Positions 54,539 to 61,318 of a stretch of DNA of 64,000 nt are shown here, one piece after another. The position numbers were made by a program, and so were the translations under genes. The notes below the pieces were generated by a model that made no database searches, was not told where the DNA came from, and saw only the letters and a program-made list of their open reading frames with translations. Origin of the DNA: Chitinophagaceae bacterium (GTDB taxonomy: Bacteria; Bacteroidota; Bacteroidia; Chitinophagales; Chitinophagaceae); NCBI GenBank assembly GCA_021151685.1, contig JAGKWS010000002.1, positions 23,460 through 87,459 on the forward strand. Direction: 5' to 3'. Each line of letters starts with the position of its first letter. Position 1 is the first letter of the stretch.

Positions 54539-54731
54539 TGCACTTATGCACTAAAAAGAAAGAAAGTATAGTAAATAATAGGGTTTTAGCCAGTACACAG
54601 GCGTTTTTTACTATGCACTACCAACGCACTTATGCACTACGCACTTTCAGTGCAATACGGCTTTTATTGATATGCACTACACAATTATTTGAAAATCAAT
54701 AGATTAATTAACAAAGTGCATAAGTGCATAC
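54539..54731. repeat. iteron-like array, possible replication origin or operator
   Basis: TGCACTTATGCACTA occurs at 54539-54553 and, with one change, at 54625-54639. The inverted form is at 54714-54731. TATGCACTA half-sites lie at 54612-54620 and 54671-54679, and GCACTTTCAGTGC at 54641-54653 is a palindrome. The unit is a direct dimer of the motif TGCACTW. It lies in the 548-bp non-coding gap after the primase-helicase region. Confidence 0.65.
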
Positions 54732-54777
54732 GATTTTGCAATAACAATACTGCTACTACAGCAGTCAGCAGTATATC

Positions 54778-54813
54778 ACTGTACAGCAATTATTGCTACT
54801 ATTGCGGTACAGT
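54778..54813. repeat. 13-bp inverted repeat ahead of the EGF-like lipoprotein gene
   Basis: ACTGTACAGCAAT (54778-54790) is mirrored by ATTGCGGTACAGT (54801-54813) with one mismatch and a 10-bp spacer. It ends 14 bp before the ATG: an operator, or a 5'-UTR hairpin that could control translation. Confidence 0.5.
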
Positions 54814-54827
54814 TAAAAAAAGCAACT

Positions 54828-55232
54828 ATGAAAAAACAACTAACAGCCGTAGCCCTCGCGCTATTATCTACAGCAGCTATTACCTACACATCATGCACAA
54901 TTGACGAATGTAAAGATGTTGTGTGCCAGAACGGTGGTAATTGTAATGGTGGTTCTTGTACATGCCCTACTGGCTTTACCGGCAACAGGTGCCAGAATGC
55001 GGCTACAGGAACGATACAGTTTGTAAACAATTCGACCAACCCATATTCTGTATACCTCAATGGCGCATTCAAACAGACCATGCCCGGCAAAACATCAGTA
55101 ACATTCACCGTAAACTATGGCTATTATACCTGCCGAGTGGTGCAACAGAGTGGCTTTGTACTCACTCCAACTGACCAGTCATATTCAGGTACAGTATCTG
55201 CATCAAGCAATTTGATTGTCTCGTTTCCATGA
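54828..55232 (+). CDS. EGF-like domain lipoprotein (cargo)
   Basis: A 134-residue protein with a lipoprotein signal (TYTSC, Cys about residue 23). One EGF-like domain with six cysteines follows (CKDVVCQNGGNCNGG, then SCTCPTGFTGNRC). The last about 75 residues are beta-rich (TIQFVNNSTNPYSVYLNG). EGF-like lipoproteins occur in Bacteroidota chromosomes and would sit on the cell surface. In this element it has its own inverted-repeat leader and terminator, apart from the late operon. It may change the lysogen's surface; that is inference. Confidence 0.75.
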   Translation: MKKQLTAVALALLSTAAITYTSCTIDECKDVVCQNGGNCNGGSCTCPTGFTGNRCQNAATGTIQFVNNSTNPYSVYLNGAFKQTMPGKTSVTFTVNYGYYTCRVVQQSGFVLTPTDQSYSGTVSASSNLIVSFP

Positions 55233-55261
55233 TATTCAATACATCAATCAATACAACAAAA

Positions 55262-55286
55262 AGGCGCGAATTTTCGCGCTTTTTTC
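55262..55286 (+). terminator. terminator after EGF-like lipoprotein gene
   Basis: Stem GCGCGAA / TTCGCGC (55264-55270, 55273-55279) with seven T following. It separates the cargo gene from the late operon. Confidence 0.8.
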
Positions 55287-55345
55287 ATGCCCATAAAGCA
55301 TGTGCGTTTTTGCACTACGTATAGGAACAGGGGTGACGGTGGTGG

Positions 55346-55353
55346 TAAGTTTG
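55346..55353 (+). promoter_or_regulatory. possible late promoter -7 box TAAGTTTG
   Basis: A TAnnTTTG match 43 bp before the first late gene; no clear -33 box at standard distance. Confidence 0.35.
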
Positions 55354-55396
55354 CTTCACAATAGCAATCAAACTACTAAAACAAAAACTATCCAGC

Positions 55397-55984
55397 ATGG
55401 GAAATCTGAGAACACCACCTGTAGCCAATGCACTGGCCAACGTACAAGGGCCGGTAATGGTTAAGAACAATATTCAATCAGTTTCAGAACTGAAAATGAA
55501 AGTAACCACTACAGCACAGGGAGCCAAAACAAACTTGCTGTTGTTCCCTGGCCCGTGCCCGAAATGGTTGGGTACCAAGTTGGGGTGTACAATGGCCGAA
55601 CAAACTGAATGTACCATTACCAGTAGCCTTAGTGCCGGTAACACCGATGGACTTGCGGAATTTTTCAAGTTCATTGAGCAAAACGGCTTGTATATCACCT
55701 ACATCCGAATGATAACATCATCTACAACCATCTACGATGGTAGCTTGTGGATAGGAGAGTTGCCGCCAAATGGTATAGCCAATCCAGAAGAAATAAGCCT
55801 GTCACCATATGCTCAGGTACTGGGAGGTGGTGGTTACGATAAGACGCTGAACATTCGCGACAGGGCCATTAGCAACACCAGAAACTTTTTCATGTATCTG
55901 TCCAACATGCCGGCCAGTGCAACGCTTGAAATTGTATTCGGTGTAGCAGCCATCGGCAACACATTTGCAGCCGAAAAGGTATAG
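55397..55984 (+). CDS. candidate capsid protein, first late gene
   Basis: A 195-residue soluble protein, beta-rich, without a signal peptide or membrane helix. Segments such as TNLLLFPGPCPKWLGTKLGC, LYITYIRMITSSTTIYDGSL and FFMYLSNMPASATLEIVFGV read like strands of a jelly-roll. It opens the late operon and is one of only two larger soluble proteins there. I infer a single-jelly-roll coat or other structural role; the length is well short of the usual double-jelly-roll capsid proteins. Structure prediction would decide it. No sequence family recognised. Confidence 0.5.
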   Translation: MGNLRTPPVANALANVQGPVMVKNNIQSVSELKMKVTTTAQGAKTNLLLFPGPCPKWLGTKLGCTMAEQTECTITSSLSAGNTDGLAEFFKFIEQNGLYITYIRMITSSTTIYDGSLWIGELPPNGIANPEEISLSPYAQVLGGGGYDKTLNIRDRAISNTRNFFMYLSNMPASATLEIVFGVAAIGNTFAAEKV

Positions 55985-56053
55985 TAGTAGCACATTCATT
56001 TATTCATAAACATGGGCAGGCATTGCCTGTCCATATTTTCAACAATCTACAAT

Positions 56054-56434
56054 ATGAATGACACAATCTATACTACGAAAACGGTTGGTGGCAGTGCCAA
56101 TGATAACATTCCCAACGCCCGGTTTACAACATCGGAACTGGCTGATTGGTTGAATCAAGACCGGCTCAATGCAGTATCCTTTGCCATTCAGCGGAACCCA
56201 ACGACTGTATACAAGTTCATACGCCAGAACTACGGAGACGCTTACCCTAATCTGAAGCAAGGAGCGGAAGCTACATCTGGGCAGATGGAGAATATGCAAA
56301 CATTCATCGAAAGGCAGTACAACAACATGCCGGAAGAAAAGCGCACACACTTTATCTCTACTTTGTTGCACAGCTTGCCATCAGTGGCCGAACTGGAAAA
56401 CTGGACTACGCCCACAGACAACAACAACCAATAA
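56054..56434 (+). CDS. late-operon soluble protein, unknown
   Basis: A 126-residue helical, charged protein (FTTSELADWLNQDRLNAVSF, ENMQTFIERQYNNMPEEK) without membrane helices, starting at the ATG at 56054 (MNDTIYTT). It is second in the late operon; a scaffolding or minor virion role is possible. No family recognised. Confidence 0.55.
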   Translation: MNDTIYTTKTVGGSANDNIPNARFTTSELADWLNQDRLNAVSFAIQRNPTTVYKFIRQNYGDAYPNLKQGAEATSGQMENMQTFIERQYNNMPEEKRTHFISTLLHSLPSVAELENWTTPTDNNNQ

Positions 56435-56458
56435 CCAACACCACATACACCATCAACA

Positions 56459-56752
56459 ATGGCAACAACAACAGGAGCGTACACCGTAACGCCTGAAATG
56501 GATAGCGGTACCACGGCAGTAGATAATGGCGGTGACAATGGCAGCATCTGGACTACCATATTGGCCAATGCCGGTAGCATCTTTACCGGTGGTGCAGCTT
56601 TGGTAAACGCATTCAACAAGACCACGCCTACTACCACAGTGGTTACACCACCGCCCGGTGCGAGCAATAATACTGGCCTATCTGGTATCTGGATATGGGT
56701 ATTGGCGGCAGTGGCCATCATTGTAGTGCTATTCCTGATACTCAAAAAATAG
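56459..56752 (+). CDS. late-operon single-helix membrane protein
   Basis: A 97-residue protein. A Gly/Thr-rich N-terminal region and a segment with small hydrophobics (IWTTILANAGSIFTGGAALV) precede a C-terminal membrane helix (GIWIWVLAAVAIIVVLFLIL) with a basic end. By topology it would be a membrane-anchored virion protein with an exposed N-terminus. Confidence 0.6.
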   Translation: MATTTGAYTVTPEMDSGTTAVDNGGDNGSIWTTILANAGSIFTGGAALVNAFNKTTPTTTVVTPPPGASNNTGLSGIWIWVLAAVAIIVVLFLILKK

Positions 56753-56757
56753 CGACA

Positions 56758-57009
56758 ATGGCAGTACCCGCATCAGCAGTGTTGCAGGCGGTTACCGCTG
56801 CTTTCAATACGGTTACATCGGCCATCAAGGCGCAGGCGGCAGTATTGGCCGGGCAATTGTCGGTCAATCAGCAGGGCACCGAATACCATCAGCAGGTAGA
56901 TTACTCGCTGTTTACATATGCTAATGCTGCACAGCAGCAACGCACTATTGTGGTTTCGGTATTGGTCATTGGGGTAATCATCTTCTTACTTGTAATTCTA
57001 TTCAGATAA
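56758..57009 (+). CDS. late-operon single-helix membrane protein
   Basis: An 83-residue protein. An Ala-rich amphipathic N-terminus (AVPASAVLQAVTAAFNTVTS) is followed by a C-terminal membrane helix (IVVSVLVIGVIIFLLVILF). Its stop overlaps the next start (TAATG), showing translational coupling. Confidence 0.6.
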   Translation: MAVPASAVLQAVTAAFNTVTSAIKAQAAVLAGQLSVNQQGTEYHQQVDYSLFTYANAAQQQRTIVVSVLVIGVIIFLLVILFR

Positions 57010-57440
57010 TGTCAATATTCACTACTGCACTTGGTTTTCTAAACCCGCTTACCGGAATAGCTACAACGGTAAAGGGTATTGGAGACATGCCCAGTAAAGA
57101 ATACCTGGCAGACCGATGGATAAGCGAGAACCTACCTAACCCGGCAAGTTATTCAGCCACATTGGCTACGCTGACAAACGACATTACCGGTTGGAGCAAT
57201 ACCTGTGGCGATTACATACACAGCCGCAACCCGCTCTACAACAGGGCTAATAGCCGGTCAATCTGTCAATCAAAGATTGAAAAGCAATTTGCCATGCAGC
57301 TATCAGCCGGTAAGGCACAGGAGTTACAGGATGCCGAATTTCTAAAGAATCAGGCAACAACCGGCAATAATATGCTTTGGGCAGCAGCAGCACTCGTAGT
57401 TATCATTCTAATAATAATATTCATAATAATTAAATTCTAA
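57009..57440 (+). CDS. late-operon membrane protein with C-terminal helix
   Basis: A 143-residue protein. The soluble part has two cysteines (SNTCGDYIHSR, RSICQSKIEKQF). The C-terminal membrane helix is extreme in isoleucine (WAAAALVVIILIIIFIIIKF). It is coupled to both neighbours by overlap or 5-bp spacing. The tail-anchored topology fits an internal-membrane virion protein. Confidence 0.6.
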   Translation: MSIFTTALGFLNPLTGIATTVKGIGDMPSKEYLADRWISENLPNPASYSATLATLTNDITGWSNTCGDYIHSRNPLYNRANSRSICQSKIEKQFAMQLSAGKAQELQDAEFLKNQATTGNNMLWAAAALVVIILIIIFIIIKF

Positions 57441-57445
57441 ACGTT

Positions 57446-57556
57446 ATGATGGAAGTCATAAAACTCTGGTGGTTCTGGGCAATCCTTGTTCTCGTATTTG
57501 CAGCCGTCTATATGGGCACGAAATACTATTGCGCCACCAAAAAGGCAACGGAGTAA
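57446..57556 (+). CDS. 36-aa membrane peptide
   Basis: Residues 5-22 form one membrane helix (IKLWWFWAILVLVFAAVYMG) with a short basic tail. Its stop overlaps the next start (TAATG), so it is very probably translated. Confidence 0.5.
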   Translation: MMEVIKLWWFWAILVLVFAAVYMGTKYYCATKKATE

Positions 57557-57804
57557 TGAGCGGTAAAGCAATAGCCATAGGGGTGTTGGTACTGGCAGCA
57601 GCAGGTATTGTGTACTACATGGTAACGTCTGCACCAGTGCCCGAAGAAAATAACAACAACACTCCTATGCCGGAAACAGGCAGGCCAGACGCTACATCAC
57701 CTACAGGTGAACCAATAAAAACCGCGACAGTTACCCAAATTCCAGTAGATACCTCTACAGGCATTGGCCGTGGCGGTGGTACAGTAACGCCAATCGGCAC
57801 ATAA
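57556..57804 (+). CDS. membrane-anchored Pro/Thr-rich protein
   Basis: An 82-residue protein. The N-terminal membrane helix (AIAIGVLVLAAAGIVYYMV) is followed by an Asn/Pro/Thr-rich tail ending TVTPIGT. The same design and a similar C-terminal end (MPIGV) recur in the protein at 61,010. It is probably exposed on one face of the virion or host membrane. Confidence 0.55.
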   Translation: MSGKAIAIGVLVLAAAGIVYYMVTSAPVPEENNNNTPMPETGRPDATSPTGEPIKTATVTQIPVDTSTGIGRGGGTVTPIGT

Positions 57805-57815
57805 ACAAAAGCACA

Positions 57816-58301
57816 ATGAACATCAGCCAGAAAAAAGCCGTAGACATATTGGTACCAACAGTACTGGCCGGGGTAACAGTATGGTTTTTGTTTACCCGAA
57901 CAAAGAAGGTAGAGTATGTTATTGCAGGTGGCGTAATAGTGTTTGCTCTGGGCTACATAGTTACATCGCAGCTCACCAAGGCTACCCTACTCAACGGCCC
58001 TGCACCAGTACCCACTGGCGGTGGTTGCGATAGCTATCAGCCCAACGCCCTCATAGATGCCATCTACGAAGACACTACCTGTACTTTTTGTACACGCGAT
58101 AGGTCGCTGTACGATACACTACTGGGACTATCGGATTGCCAGTTGATAAAGGCTTACAACTACTGGAACGAAAAGTACTATACGGAAACCAACGCATCAT
58201 TGCCCGTACAGATAGCCAAACAAGGCAACTTCTGGGATGATTTGTTTGCCACACAGCAGACCGCCATTAAACTAAAATTTGCAACCCTCAACCTACAGTA
58301 A
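57816..58301 (+). CDS. membrane protein with repeated C-terminal cysteine domain (copy 1)
   Basis: A 161-residue protein. Two N-terminal membrane helices (VDILVPTVLAGVTVWFLFTR and YVIAGGVIVFALGYIVTS) are followed by a C-terminal domain of about 85 residues with IYEDTTCTFCTRDRSLYDTL, then IKAYNYWNEKYYTETNASLP. That domain recurs at the end of the protein at 59,747, with its CxFC motif kept. The domain is not a family I know; the paired cysteines suggest a disulfide or metal site. Confidence 0.65.
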   Translation: MNISQKKAVDILVPTVLAGVTVWFLFTRTKKVEYVIAGGVIVFALGYIVTSQLTKATLLNGPAPVPTGGGCDSYQPNALIDAIYEDTTCTFCTRDRSLYDTLLGLSDCQLIKAYNYWNEKYYTETNASLPVQIAKQGNFWDDLFATQQTAIKLKFATLNLQ

Positions 58302-58304
58302 GTA

Positions 58305-58499
58305 ATGGCACTTTCAGCAGCGTCTAAAATATCGGCAGCAGATGCCTATAAACTGGCCGCAAGCCCGGCCAGTGCAGCAGATGTAAACCATAACGTTACC
58401 CCGGAACCGATGGGCATACCAGCCAACAAACTATGGCTTTGGGGAGCAGCACTGGCAGTAGTAATAGCAGCAATCATTTTCACAATCATGTATTTCTAA
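58305..58499 (+). CDS. small tail-anchored membrane protein
   Basis: A 64-residue protein with an Ala-rich helical N-terminus (SAASKISAADAYKLAASPAS) and a C-terminal membrane helix (LWGAALAVVIAAIIFTIMYF). It lies 3 bp after the previous gene. Confidence 0.55.
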   Translation: MALSAASKISAADAYKLAASPASAADVNHNVTPEPMGIPANKLWLWGAALAVVIAAIIFTIMYF

Positions 58500-58504
58500 A
58501 CCAG

Positions 58505-58657
58505 ATGGACACGACAACAACAGCTACAACAACCACCGATACCCGCACAGAACCGCCTGCAAGCATTAGCATATGGGCCATACTCATATGGTTGATAGGT
58601 ACAGTGTTATTCGTGGCATTTTGGTGGGTCATCATCAAATATGCATTCTTCCGATGA
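58505..58657 (+). CDS. 50-aa tail-anchored membrane protein
   Basis: A Thr-rich N-terminus (DTTTTATTTTDTRTEPPA) and one membrane helix (IWAILIWLIGTVLFVAFWWV). ATGA overlap with the next gene supports translation from the ATG at 58505. Confidence 0.5.
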   Translation: MDTTTTATTTTDTRTEPPASISIWAILIWLIGTVLFVAFWWVIIKYAFFR

Positions 58658-58869
58658 GCGCAACAGTAACCCCAATGTACGCTACAGCAGCACCGGCAGA
58701 AATAGTACCGGAACCTGCCACAACCACCAGTGCAGCCCCTGCCGATCATCCTTGCGAATGTGAACAGATGGCCGCAAGCCGCCAACGCACAGCAAACATC
58801 GTGCTGTTACTGTATGGTCTCATTTACCTGCTTATACTCATAGCATTAATTAAGTACATACTGTTTTAA
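58654..58869 (+). CDS. 71-aa tail-anchored membrane protein
   Basis: An Ala/Thr/Pro-rich N-terminus, a CECEQMAASRQ cysteine pair and a C-terminal membrane helix (IVLLLYGLIYLLILIALIKY). It starts inside the stop of the previous gene (ATGA). Confidence 0.5.
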   Translation: MSATVTPMYATAAPAEIVPEPATTTSAAPADHPCECEQMAASRQRTANIVLLLYGLIYLLILIALIKYILF

Positions 58870-58879
58870 CTAAAAAACC

Positions 58880-59620
58880 ATGCCGATACTCGCCACACTT
58901 GCAGCTATAGACGCTTATACCGTAAACATAGACGGGGAGGTGTACAACCGTGCCGATTTGGTAGTGGTTACTGATGAACAAAGCGGTACGCTAACCATTA
59001 GCAGCAGTTTTACACTGGTAGATGCCGTTCAGTACACTGCCATAGCGGTGAATGGCGATGAAGGCTCCTCGTTTGCATCGTTCAACGCCATGAGTAGATG
59101 GGTAGCCGCCAATGTGGTATACAATGTGGTGGTAGTCACTATCGGCACGGTTAATACAGTAGGCATAGGTGTAGATACCTACAAGCGCAATGCGCTTGAC
59201 GTAAGGCTATCGGGAGACGAAGAAACTATTACCGTCATTGACAAACTGAACGATGACCAAATAGTACTGAATGAAAAACCGTACTATGAACTGGAGCCGG
59301 ATAACACCGGTAGCACCTTCGCCAGTTTTTCCGACATGAGCCAGTGGGTAGCCAATAACATGCAGTTTCAGGGCTACAGCATCAATGCCGTGGCCGATAA
59401 AGGCTGTTTTCTGATAAACGGTAAGCCATACCCCAAAGGGCGTATGTTCTTCAAGTGGTATGATGAAGCCGAATCAGTAGAGGTACGCTACAGCCATTAC
59501 GACTATGCGGAAAAACCCATACCAGAAACACCCTACACGGGCATCGTGCTGAATGATGCAAATGATGCACCGGAATCATACAAACAACTGATTGATTTTG
59601 TGACAAATAACTGTTTCTAA
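58880..59620 (+). CDS. repeat-containing late protein, possible spike or receptor-binding protein
   Basis: A 246-residue soluble beta-rich protein with internal repeats. GSSFASFNAMSRWVAANVVY (about residue 62) and GSTFASFSDMSQWVANNMQF (about 150) match closely, and the C-terminus SYKQLIDFVTNNCF is a third partial copy. Unit length is about 85-90 residues. No signal peptide or membrane helix. It is the largest non-anchored protein of the late operon after the lysis genes. A virion surface role is inferred from this; no family recognised. Confidence 0.6.
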   Translation: MPILATLAAIDAYTVNIDGEVYNRADLVVVTDEQSGTLTISSSFTLVDAVQYTAIAVNGDEGSSFASFNAMSRWVAANVVYNVVVVTIGTVNTVGIGVDTYKRNALDVRLSGDEETITVIDKLNDDQIVLNEKPYYELEPDNTGSTFASFSDMSQWVANNMQFQGYSINAVADKGCFLINGKPYPKGRMFFKWYDEAESVEVRYSHYDYAEKPIPETPYTGIVLNDANDAPESYKQLIDFVTNNCF

Positions 59621-59621
59621 A

Positions 59622-59747
59622 ATGGATTTGAGCAACCTAAATGTAACGGTCACGCTTGCTATAGATAACGACAGCATATTGAAATTGCTGATACTGGGCG
59701 TGGTCTTGATAATATTATTTTTCCTTTTCAAACGTGTATTGGGCTAA
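59622..59747 (+). CDS. 41-aa tail-anchored membrane peptide
   Basis: A short polar N-terminus then one membrane helix (LLILGVVLIILFFLFKRVLG). Stop and next start overlap (TAATG). Confidence 0.5.
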   Translation: MDLSNLNVTVTLAIDNDSILKLLILGVVLIILFFLFKRVLG

Positions 59748-60388
59748 TGAAATACTGGGCAATAGGAATAGGCATTGCGGTACTTATAGGTATCATTTTG
59801 GTGGCGAACTGGCCTGAAAAAGCGGAAGCAGCACCGGCCATACCGGATGGTAGCCCGGCACCAACACCGGCAACTGGAACTGCTCCATCTACCGGCACCA
59901 CCAGTAGCACCCTCAATACAGGGTTGATACTGGCTAAAGGCAGCAAGGGCGCAGAGGTACGAGAATTGCAGTCGCAGTTGAATGCCCGTGGAGCGTCTCC
60001 GGTAATAGTTGTTGATGGTGTATTTGGCAAGTTGACCGAAATAGCCCTGAAAGCGGTAACCGGCACCGACCGTATAACACTGGCAGCACTACCCGGCAAG
60101 GTAGCCACCACCACACCCCGGCCACAGGAGCAAGTACTGGTAGATGAAATCTACAATGACATCACTTGCGTATTCTGCATAAGAAAAGTAGACCTGTATA
60201 CCACCTTGCTTACAATGAATGACAGCCAATTTATCCGTGCAGCGTTGTACTGGAACCTTATGTATCAACCCAAAACCAACGAGACTTTGCCAGTAGCTAT
60301 TGCCGGGGAATCGGCAAGCATCAATGCAGAGTTTTTCAATGTCAAAAAGCAATTAGCGAACCGATTCAAAACACTTAGCCTGAAATGA
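59747..60388 (+). CDS. membrane-anchored peptidoglycan-binding protein with repeated cysteine domain (copy 2)
   Basis: A 213-residue protein with an N-terminal membrane helix (IGIGIAVLIGIILVANW) and a Pro/Thr linker containing PAPTPATG. A PG_binding_1-type domain (LAKGSKGAEVRELQSQLNAR to DGVFGKLTEIALKAV) is at about 65-110. The C-terminal domain shares IYNDITCVFCIRKVDLYTTL and ALYWNLMYQPKTNETLPVAI with the protein at 57,816. It probably grips the cell wall during entry or exit. It overlaps the lysozyme start (ATGA). Confidence 0.7.
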   Translation: MKYWAIGIGIAVLIGIILVANWPEKAEAAPAIPDGSPAPTPATGTAPSTGTTSSTLNTGLILAKGSKGAEVRELQSQLNARGASPVIVVDGVFGKLTEIALKAVTGTDRITLAALPGKVATTTPRPQEQVLVDEIYNDITCVFCIRKVDLYTTLLTMNDSQFIRAALYWNLMYQPKTNETLPVAIAGESASINAEFFNVKKQLANRFKTLSLK

Positions 60389-60906
60389 CAACTGTAAACT
60401 ACGACGGCAAGAACATAGATTTCAGAGACATCTTTTATGCCTATTGCAAGGTGAAGGAAGGCTACCGGACAAAAATGTATCTGGACATCAAGGGAAAGCC
60501 TACCATTGGCATCGGCCATTTGATAACTGGTAAGGAGCCGTGGCCAATAACGGCAGAAACCGTTCTTACCGATGCACAGGTAAAGCAGCTATTTGATAGC
60601 GACTACAGTGCGTTGAATGTAGCCACATACATCAATGAGATTCAGCAACATGGCTACAGCTACAATATGATGTTGGCAGTTGGGCACTTCATATGGGGGC
60701 ATGGCGAAGTGCCCTATAAAAACAGCCAGTTGCGTGCCGGATTAGTCAATAAAACTTTGACAAAAGACAACATACACGCCTACCTACTGACCAACTGGGA
60801 TAAGAGGAGCCCAACCAATCAGCGGGTGAATAAGGAAGATTTCACAGTAGGTTTTGACCCGACACCGTGGAAGCCCCCTTTTACTTTCAGGCCAGTGAGC
60901 GTTTAA
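60385..60906 (+). CDS. GH24 (T4-type) phage lysozyme
   Basis: A 173-residue endolysin. The catalytic triad spacing of T4 lysozyme is kept exactly: Glu25 (KVKEGYRTK), Asp34 (MYLDIKG) and Thr40 (KPTIGIGH). There is no signal peptide, so it should need a holin to reach the peptidoglycan. It cleaves the glycan backbone. It sits directly after the peptidoglycan-binding protein and about 1.3 kb before the holin and spanin genes, within one operon. Confidence 0.88.
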   Translation: MTTVNYDGKNIDFRDIFYAYCKVKEGYRTKMYLDIKGKPTIGIGHLITGKEPWPITAETVLTDAQVKQLFDSDYSALNVATYINEIQQHGYSYNMMLAVGHFIWGHGEVPYKNSQLRAGLVNKTLTKDNIHAYLLTNWDKRSPTNQRVNKEDFTVGFDPTPWKPPFTFRPVSV

Positions 60907-60935
60907 CGTGGTCTTTTCCTGTCCTAAGTAACTAC

Positions 60936-61013
60936 GTGAAAGACCACAAACTAACCATCAGCATTATCGCTTTATCAATTCTAATATTCATTATCTACAA
61001 ATTCATTATATGA
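60936..61013 (+). CDS. 25-aa membrane peptide, GTG start
   Basis: KDHKLTISIIALSILIFIIY: almost all membrane helix. Its TGA overlaps the next ATG (ATGA), as in the rest of the operon, which is the main support. Confidence 0.4.
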   Translation: MKDHKLTISIIALSILIFIIYKFII

Positions 61014-61294
61014 AGTACTTATACATTGGCCTGGCTATACTCGCAGTTGCAGGCATTGCAGTGGCAATTGCCATGCACAATAGGCAAGAAGATACCCCCG
61101 CACCAACACCGGCTACTGGTGGCACAGGTACTACCCCTGCAACCGGCACTACTACCAGTGCTGCACCCGCTACAGGAGCCACCACCACCACTACTACCAT
61201 GCCCGTAACCGGAGGTTCAACCCCGCCACCACCTACATCAACGGGTGTTGCCGGAACTACCACCGGTGCCAGTGCCATGCCGATTGGCGTTTAA
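61010..61294 (+). CDS. membrane-anchored Thr/Pro-rich protein
   Basis: A 94-residue protein. The N-terminal membrane helix (IGLAILAVAGIAVAIAM) is followed by a low-complexity Thr/Pro/Gly stretch with PAPTPATGG and a run of six Thr, ending AMPIGV. It shares design and short motifs with the proteins at 57,556 and 59,747, suggesting a family grown by duplication. Confidence 0.55.
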   Translation: MKYLYIGLAILAVAGIAVAIAMHNRQEDTPAPTPATGGTGTTPATGTTTSAAPATGATTTTTTMPVTGGSTPPPPTSTGVAGTTTGASAMPIGV

Positions 61295-61318
61295 TAACCA
61301 AACAGTAGATACAGCGAT

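Noticed and set aside
54401..54571. A 56-codon plus-strand ORF with a hydrophobic middle
   Set aside because: It begins right after a hairpin, its end is encoded by the iteron repeat itself, and no promoter or coupling supports it; probably non-coding.
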